Below, one piece after another: positions 59,885 to 64,000 of a stretch of DNA of 64,000 nt. The notes below the pieces were generated by a model, which searched no databases, had not been told where the DNA came from, and saw nothing but the letters and a program-made list of their open reading frames with translations. How positions within the stretch are numbered: the first letter of the stretch is position 1; the number at the start of each line of letters is the position of its first letter. Source of the stretch: Streptomyces sp. LUP47B (lineage in GTDB: Bacteria; Actinomycetota; Actinomycetes; Streptomycetales; Streptomycetaceae); contig NZ_MJAH01000015.1 in the NCBI RefSeq assembly GCF_001746295.1, forward strand, positions 62,001-126,000, read 5' to 3'. Both the position numbers and the translations under genes were made by a program.

Positions 59885-60538
59885 TCAGGCCGGCACGACG
59901 TCGAAGGCGAACGTATCGGTTCCCGTTTGATGCCAGTCGGTCGTTACCTCCGCCGTCAGAGTGTAGGAGCCGGGTTCGAGGCCGTCTTCGAAGTTGAAGA
60001 GCGTGATGCTCGGCGGTCGGCATCGGCTACTGGTGTGCTTCTGTACCAACGTGCCGTCATGTTCGAGGGTCCACTGCACGTAGCATCCCGTGTCCAGTCT
60101 TCCCGTCGCGTCGTAGACCTCGGTGTCGGCGCCAGGCTCTGCCCCAGCTCTCCAGGAGTTCGGGCCCACCTTTCCTGTCCGGCCCATTTTGACCAGGACG
60201 GTCAAGGCGCCCGTGTGCTGCGGCGATTCGGGCTCCTGATCATCGGGAGGGGGCGCCTCAGCAGAAGGCTTTCCGGGCGTCGAACTCGGTGTGGTGGCCT
60301 CCTCGTCGGGAGACTGGGTGGCGTCTTCTTCCGGAGTGGGCGATGCCTTGGTGTCGTCGCTGGGCCGAACCGTGCTGCTCCAGGGTGTCGGGGCAGACGC
60401 CGAGGCTGAAGGCGGATCCTCTGAAGAGGCAGCCAGTTCTTTGATTCCGACTATCACGCCGATCGCAGCGGCGACCACCCCCAGCAACACCACAAAGGGG
60501 TGATCGGCCAAACTTCTCCCTGCACCGCTCAACGTCAC
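59885..60538 (-). CDS. single-pass membrane protein with Ser/Pro/acidic linker and extracellular domain
   Basis: 217 residues from the GTG at 60538. A transmembrane helix (about 14-33: FVVLLGVVAAAIGVIVGIKEL) precedes a low-complexity linker rich in Ser, Pro, Glu, Asp and Thr (about 36-108), then a C-terminal globular part of beta character (TVLVKMGRTGKVGPNS, CYVQWTLEHDGTLVQKH, GLEPGSYTLTAEVTTDWHQTG) with two Cys that may pair. The fold looks immunoglobulin-like. Function unknown. It faces the amidase gene tail to tail. Confidence 0.75.
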   Translation of the reverse strand: MTLSGAGRSLADHPFVVLLGVVAAAIGVIVGIKELAASSEDPPSASASAPTPWSSTVRPSDDTKASPTPEEDATQSPDEEATTPSSTPGKPSAEAPPPDDQEPESPQHTGALTVLVKMGRTGKVGPNSWRAGAEPGADTEVYDATGRLDTGCYVQWTLEHDGTLVQKHTSSRCRPPSITLFNFEDGLEPGSYTLTAEVTTDWHQTGTDTFAFDVVPA

Positions 60539-60692
60539 TCCTCCCCCGTCGGCGCCCGCCCGTCACTGGCGGTGCCGTGTTCGCGACCCCAGCGAATGCC
60601 GTGCTTCCCCGAAGCCGGTTCCGGCGTCGGCGTAAGAGTTCGCTGGGGAACGGGCCGCTCTGACCGGCGCTCGTACCCGTCAGTACGTGGCC

Positions 60693-60731
60693 GGGCCCCG
60701 GATCCGTCGGGGGTGGTCGGATCCGGGGCCC
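60693..60731 (-). terminator. hairpin terminator of the pseudo-receiver/MFS operon
   Basis: A perfect 14-bp stem (GGGCCCCGGATCCG at 60693-60706 with 60718-60731) and an 11-base loop, 15 bases beyond the stop of the minus-strand gene at 60746. Bases 60539-60692 hold no gene that I can support. Confidence 0.88.
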
Positions 60732-60745
60732 TGGTGCGGGGGTGG

Positions 60746-61060
60746 TCAGGCGATCTCGCGCAGCTTCGGGACGATCACATGGCGGACGTGTTCCTGGACG
60801 GTCTGCATCGGGACGCGACGCGCCTCGAGGACCACGGTGCCGTGCGCAGCGGCGTGCTCACGCACCGGCGGACGGGACTCCCACTCGACGCCGCTGCCGA
60901 CCAGGACCGCGATGAACCGGCCGGTGTCCAGCAGGGAGAGCGCCTCCTCGTCACGGGTCACGCCGACCGCGTGGAACCCGCCTGCCTCGATGATGCCGGT
61001 GGAGGCCTCGACCAGATGCCGCTCCCGGCCGAGGACCAGGACGTTCTTCTCGTTGCTCAT
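60746..61060 (-). CDS. stand-alone receiver-like protein lacking the phospho-Asp
   Basis: 104 residues. The pattern KNVLVLGRERHLVEASTGIIEAGGFHAVGVTRDEEALSLL followed by FIAVLVGSGVEWESRPPVREHAAAHGTVVLEAR is the alternating beta/alpha of a response-regulator receiver, but the strand that should carry the phosphorylated Asp reads FIAVLVGSGV with none. It is thus a pseudo-receiver-like or Rossmann-like domain; identity is tentative. Its ATG overlaps the stop of the MFS exporter upstream (ATGA), so the two are translationally coupled. Cytosolic, function unknown. Confidence 0.75.
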   Translation of the reverse strand: MSNEKNVLVLGRERHLVEASTGIIEAGGFHAVGVTRDEEALSLLDTGRFIAVLVGSGVEWESRPPVREHAAAHGTVVLEARRVPMQTVQEHVRHVIVPKLREIA

Positions 61061-62772
61061 GCCGTCACCTCGGTGGGCTGGGGGCTCGCGGCGGCCGCGT
61101 CGGCGGGCCGCGAGTGCTTGGGCAGGGTCAGGAAGCCGGCGGCGGCGATCACCAGGATGCCGGCGTCCAGCAGCAGGACGGTACGGAACGCGGAGGAGTA
61201 ACTGACCGAGTCGGCGCGGGCGATGGCCCCGCCGAAGGCGCCGGCGACCTTCGGGTCGTCCTTGCGGCAGTCGGCCGGGACCTTGCTCGGATCGACGGAG
61301 TCGCCGCGCTGCTGCACGCAGCTGCGGAAGTCGGCGAGCAGTTGGTCCTGGGAGCCGACGCCGGCACTGCTGAGGGCGGACTTCAGCGCCGGGGCGGCCT
61401 CGTCGGCGGCGTCACCGGACGCGCCCGCGACCTGGGCGAAGAAGAGCACGCCGGTCAGCGCGACACCGAGCGCCATCCCCAACTGCTGGACGGTGTTCAG
61501 CAGGCCCGAGGCGTTGCCCGCCTGCTGGCCGGGGACCTGGCCGAGCAGCAGATCCAGGGTCGGCGCGACGATCAGGCCGAAGCCGACGCCGGAGACGATG
61601 TGCACCGGGATGATCTGCCAGGACGTGAGGCTGTGGCCGTAGTGGGCGACCAGGACGGAGAAGGCGACGAAACCGATCGCGTTGACGATGCCGCCGGCCA
61701 CCAGCACGTTGCGGCCGAACTTGGGGACCAGCTTGTCGGGGGCGTTGCCCGCGCCGATGCCCACCCCGATGGCGAAGGTGGCGGCGGTCAGGCCGGCGTG
61801 CATCGGCGTCCAGCCGAGGCCCTGCTGCAGGAAGAGCGTCCAGACGAAGAAGAATCCGCCGACCGCGATCCAGAACAGGAACCACACCGCCATGCCGATG
61901 GAGAACGAGCGGGAGCGGAACACCCCGAACTCGACCAGTGCGGAGCCGACCTTGGCGAAGCGGCGCTTCTCGTAGGCGAGGAAGACCGCGAGCAGCACCA
62001 GGGCGCCGGCGATCATGCCGTAGGTCCAGGCCGGCCAGCCCAGCCGGCGGCCCTCGGTGAGCGGGTAGACGAGCAGCGCCACGGCGGCGAGGGCCAGCGG
62101 CATGCCGAGCAGGTCGAGCTTGGGTCGCTGCGGGGCGCGGGACTCGCGGATCACCAGGGCGCCGGCGATCAGCGCGGCGATCCCGACCGGGACGTTGACC
62201 AGGAAGATCGGGCGCCATTCCCAGCCGAAGAGGTTCCACTGCACGACCACGCCGCCGAGGGCGAGGCCGAAGACCGCGGAGGAGCCGGTGACCGCGCCGA
62301 AGACGGCGACCGCCTTGCCCCGTTCGCTCGGCGGGAAGATCACGTGCAGGATCGCCAGGATCTGGGTGACCATCAGGCCGGCCGCGGCGCCCTGGACGAA
62401 CCGGGAAACGATCAGCATGCCCGGGTTGACCGCGACACCGCACAGCAGCGAGGCGACGGTGAAGGCGGCCATGCCGATCAGGAAGACGCGCTTGCGTCCG
62501 AAGATGTCGCCGAGCCGGCCGCTGAGGATCAGCAGGGCGGCGAAGGAGAGCACGTACGCCGCGATGACCCACTCGATCTGGGCGTAGTCGGCGTGCAGGT
62601 CGCGCTGGATGCTCGGGACGGTGACGTTGACGATCGTCGTGTCGACCAGGTCCATGAATCCGGCGATCAGGACGACCGCGAAGGCCAGGCGGCGCTTCGG
62701 GTCGGGTGCGGTGCCACCCGCGGCTTCCTGCGGCGGGGCGGCGGGAGTAGATGCGGAGATGTCTTGGGTCAC
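61057..62772 (-). CDS. MFS multidrug exporter, DHA2 (14-TM) family
   Basis: 571 residues from the GTG at 62772. FAVVLIAGFMDLVDTTIVNVTVPSIQ is the DHA2 TM1 (motif D1), GDIFGRKRVFLIG motif A, RFVQGAAAGLMVTQILAIL motif B, and TGSSAVFGLALGGVVVQWNLFGWEWRPIFLVNVP motif C. A large loop (about 475-525) between the last TMs contains FRSCVQQRGDSVDPSKVPADCRK, two cysteines that may form a disulfide. Divergent from a MarR gene with a symmetric site between, so it is the probable target of that repressor. Coupled to the receiver-like gene downstream. Confidence 0.93.
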   Translation of the reverse strand: MTQDISASTPAAPPQEAAGGTAPDPKRRLAFAVVLIAGFMDLVDTTIVNVTVPSIQRDLHADYAQIEWVIAAYVLSFAALLILSGRLGDIFGRKRVFLIGMAAFTVASLLCGVAVNPGMLIVSRFVQGAAAGLMVTQILAILHVIFPPSERGKAVAVFGAVTGSSAVFGLALGGVVVQWNLFGWEWRPIFLVNVPVGIAALIAGALVIRESRAPQRPKLDLLGMPLALAAVALLVYPLTEGRRLGWPAWTYGMIAGALVLLAVFLAYEKRRFAKVGSALVEFGVFRSRSFSIGMAVWFLFWIAVGGFFFVWTLFLQQGLGWTPMHAGLTAATFAIGVGIGAGNAPDKLVPKFGRNVLVAGGIVNAIGFVAFSVLVAHYGHSLTSWQIIPVHIVSGVGFGLIVAPTLDLLLGQVPGQQAGNASGLLNTVQQLGMALGVALTGVLFFAQVAGASGDAADEAAPALKSALSSAGVGSQDQLLADFRSCVQQRGDSVDPSKVPADCRKDDPKVAGAFGGAIARADSVSYSSAFRTVLLLDAGILVIAAAGFLTLPKHSRPADAAAASPQPTEVTA

Positions 62773-62798
62773 GGGAACAAGTATGCACTTCCAGTGAC

Positions 62799-62815
62799 TA
62801 TCCCTCAAGGTGATA
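62799..62815. promoter_or_regulatory. imperfect palindrome between the MFS and MarR genes
   Basis: TATCCCTCAAGGTGATA has matching ends (TATC/GATA and an inner C/G pair; 5 of 8 pairs), and a second GATA...TATC pair follows at 62812-62831. Size fits a MarR dimer site overlapping both promoters in a 59-base divergent gap. Confidence 0.55.
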
Positions 62816-62831
62816 ATTTCTCGGAGGTATC

Positions 62832-63329
62832 ATGGCGGGCGTGAGTACTCCATCGCTGTTCGACCACCCCGCCTGCGTGATGACCCACCTCAGCGCCCAT
62901 GTGCAGGAGCAGCTCGTCGACGTGCTCTCGCCGCTGGGCATCCACCCCCGCCAGTTCGGTCTGCTCGACCTGCTGATGGAGAAGGACGGCCTCAGTCAGC
63001 ACCAGCTCGCCGGACCGCTGAACGTGCACCGGAACGTGATGGTCGGCCTGGTCGACGAGCTGGAGCGGCGCGGCCTGGTGGAGCGCCGCCGCCACCCCAC
63101 CGACCGTCGCGCCCATGCCGTCCATGTGCTCCCGGCCGGCCGCGAGCTGCACACCGAGGCCGAGTCCCTCATCAGCGGTTTCGAGGCCCGGCTGCTCGGC
63201 GGGCTGGAGCCGGAGGAGGCGCGGACCTTCGTCACCCTGCTCAAGCGGGTCTTCGCGCACGCCGGACTCGCCGGAGACCTGCACCCCGGGCTCCTCACGT
63301 CCGAGGGCGCGCTCGCCGAGAGCCGCTGA
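62832..63329 (+). CDS. MarR family transcriptional regulator
   Basis: 165 residues, winged helix: LGIHPRQFGLLDLLMEKDGLSQHQLAGPLNVHRNVMVGLVDELERRGLVERRRHPTDRRAHAVHVLPAGREL is the full MarR HTH plus wing with the DxRxxxVxLT-equivalent DRRAHAVHVL. GGAGG lies 4 bases before the ATG. Divergent from the MFS exporter, which it probably represses until a ligand binds. Confidence 0.93.
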   Translation: MAGVSTPSLFDHPACVMTHLSAHVQEQLVDVLSPLGIHPRQFGLLDLLMEKDGLSQHQLAGPLNVHRNVMVGLVDELERRGLVERRRHPTDRRAHAVHVLPAGRELHTEAESLISGFEARLLGGLEPEEARTFVTLLKRVFAHAGLAGDLHPGLLTSEGALAESR

Positions 63330-63332
63330 CGG

Positions 63333-63458
63333 GGGCGGTTTCGCACGAGGGCGGTTCGTACGAGGGCGGTTCGTACGAGGGCGGTTTCGTACGAGGGCGG
63401 TTTCGTACGAGGGCGGTTTCGTACGAGGGCGGTTTCGTACGAGGGCGGTTTCGTACGA
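63333..63458. repeat. eight tandem copies of a 15-16-base unit containing TCGTACGA
   Basis: GGGCGGTTTCGTACGA repeats head to tail: units start at 63333, 63349, 63364, 63379, 63395, 63411, 63427 and 63443. Units 2 and 3 lack one T (15 bases); unit 1 has CGCACGA. Each unit contains the palindrome TCGTACGA except the first. It begins 4 bases after the MarR stop codon. Confidence 0.95.
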
Positions 63459-63479
63459 GGGTGCCCGGACCGACGCCGA

Positions 63480-63514
63480 GGGCCTGCCCGCCGACGATCC
63501 CGGCGGACAGGCCC
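63480..63514. terminator. hairpin terminator between MarR and the alpha/beta hydrolase
   Basis: A 14-bp stem with one mismatch (63480-63493 with 63501-63514) and a 7-base loop between convergent genes. Confidence 0.8.
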
Positions 63515-63541
63515 CTGGTGAACAGGCCCGGTCAGGCCCGG

Positions 63542-64000
63542 TCAGGCGCGGTCGGCCAGTCGCTCGGTGACCAGGTCGGCGGTGCGCAGGGTGTAGGAGT
63601 TGATCAGGTTGAGGCTGGTGTGCGCCTCCCTGGGGTGCACCTCGAGCGAGTGTCGGCCCGACCACGCCCGGTCGAGGTCGTACAGCCCCTCGATCGGGAA
63701 GATGTCGTCCAGCGCGCCGCAGACGCTCAGCACCTCGGTGGCCGGCGCCGGGCCGGGCTCGATCGCCAGTTCGTCGAAGCGCGGCTGCAGGTCGGCACCC
63801 GGCTCGGCGCCGAAGGCGAACCGGAAGTTGTCCTTCAGCCGGCGTGGCAGGCCGTCGAACTTGGCGATCACGGGTCCGCCGCCGAAGTTGACGACGCATC
63901 GGAAGTGCTCACCGAGCCCACGGGCCACCCGCAGTGCCAGGTAGCCGCCGAAGCTGATGCCCGCGAAGGCCAGCCGGTCGGCGGCGATCCCCGGCTCGGC
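63542..64000 (-). CDS. alpha/beta hydrolase (partial, start beyond the window)
   Basis: The visible 152 residues are the C-terminal part. The nucleophile elbow GISFGGY lies near 63945 (frame continues to base 64000 as AEPGIAADRLAFAGISFGGYLALRVARGLGEHF). The acid is likely Asp in SVCGALDDIFPIEG and the His in HPREAHTSLNLIN, completing the triad. The arrangement resembles FrsA/DUF1100-like or acyl-peptide-hydrolase-type enzymes used on secondary-metabolite or peptide esters. An internal ATG at 63928 is not the start because the elbow lies upstream of it. Confidence 0.88.
   Translation of the reverse strand, partial: AEPGIAADRLAFAGISFGGYLALRVARGLGEHFRCVVNFGGGPVIAKFDGLPRRLKDNFRFAFGAEPGADLQPRFDELAIEPGPAPATEVLSVCGALDDIFPIEGLYDLDRAWSGRHSLEVHPREAHTSLNLINSYTLRTADLVTERLADRA

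Noticed and set aside
1..64000. CRISPR array, tRNA/rRNA genes, integrase with att sites, insertion sequences
   Set aside because: No regularly spaced repeats with variable spacers, no cloverleaf-like sequence, no recombinase or transposase motif was found; the tandem arrays have no spacers.

Overview
The window is chromosomal DNA from a Streptomyces. The evidence is very high GC with GC-rich third codon positions, frequent GTG starts (plus one TTG), many 4-bp stop/start overlaps, family content typical of the genus (GlnE beside a GlnA2-like synthetase, AfsR/SARP regulator, DUF6243, F420 reductase, S53 protease) and intergenic sequence motifs I recognise from other Streptomyces. No tRNA, rRNA, CRISPR array, insertion sequence or prophage module is visible. 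Most of it reads as conserved core with small regulatory and transport modules.

Layout. 1-8.2 kb: glnE, a hypothetical gene, a decayed LuxR-type HTH, an FMN-fold oxidase-like gene, a VOC protein, glnA2-like, then a coupled DUF3105/DUF305 pair. 8.2-13.9 kb: secreted S53 protease, membrane protein, glutamine-dependent NAD synthetase, panB. 14.0-19.3 kb: MFS exporter with a palindromic operator and a TetR gene, membrane-anchored EEP-family protein, second MFS exporter. 19.3-25.7 kb: a drug-type ABC exporter with five SARP-like heptamers in front of it, facing an AfsR-like regulator whose upstream region holds a 144-bp tandem repeat derived from the 3' end of the neighbouring gene. 25.8-31.6 kb: M50 protease, NADPH:F420 reductase, MFS, methionine aminopeptidase, PhzF. 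31.7-36.0 kb: iron-box controlled efeO-efeB-efeU plus a lipoprotein. 36.0-43.4 kb: prim-pol-like protein, TetR, DUF6243, Rsm22-like methyltransferase, serine hydrolase, Bcr-type exporter, Gfo/Idh/MocA and SDR oxidoreductases. 43.5-48.7 kb: a structured leader before a MacB-like ABC pair, aldo/keto reductase, SnoaL-like, DoxX, MazG-like and a decayed M24 peptidase. 48.7-53.9 kb: a polar amino-acid ABC uptake operon ending in a DadA-like oxidase, divergent from a CdaR/PucR regulator. 54-60 kb: animal-type haem peroxidase and a large secreted amidase with three C-terminal repeats. 60-64 kb: pseudo-receiver plus MFS exporter divergent from MarR, a 16-bp tandem repeat, and an alpha/beta hydrolase cut by the window end.

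Working together: the nitrogen genes (glnE, glnA2-like), the EfeOBU ferrous-iron importer with a detoxifying peroxidase, and the DadA/ABC/CdaR set are coherent modules. The observations most worth following are the SARP-type heptamers opposite the AfsR-like gene, the 144-bp gene-tail repeat in that regulator's upstream region, and the nested inverted-repeat leader at 43.5 kb. All domain calls are from reading motifs; no database search was run.
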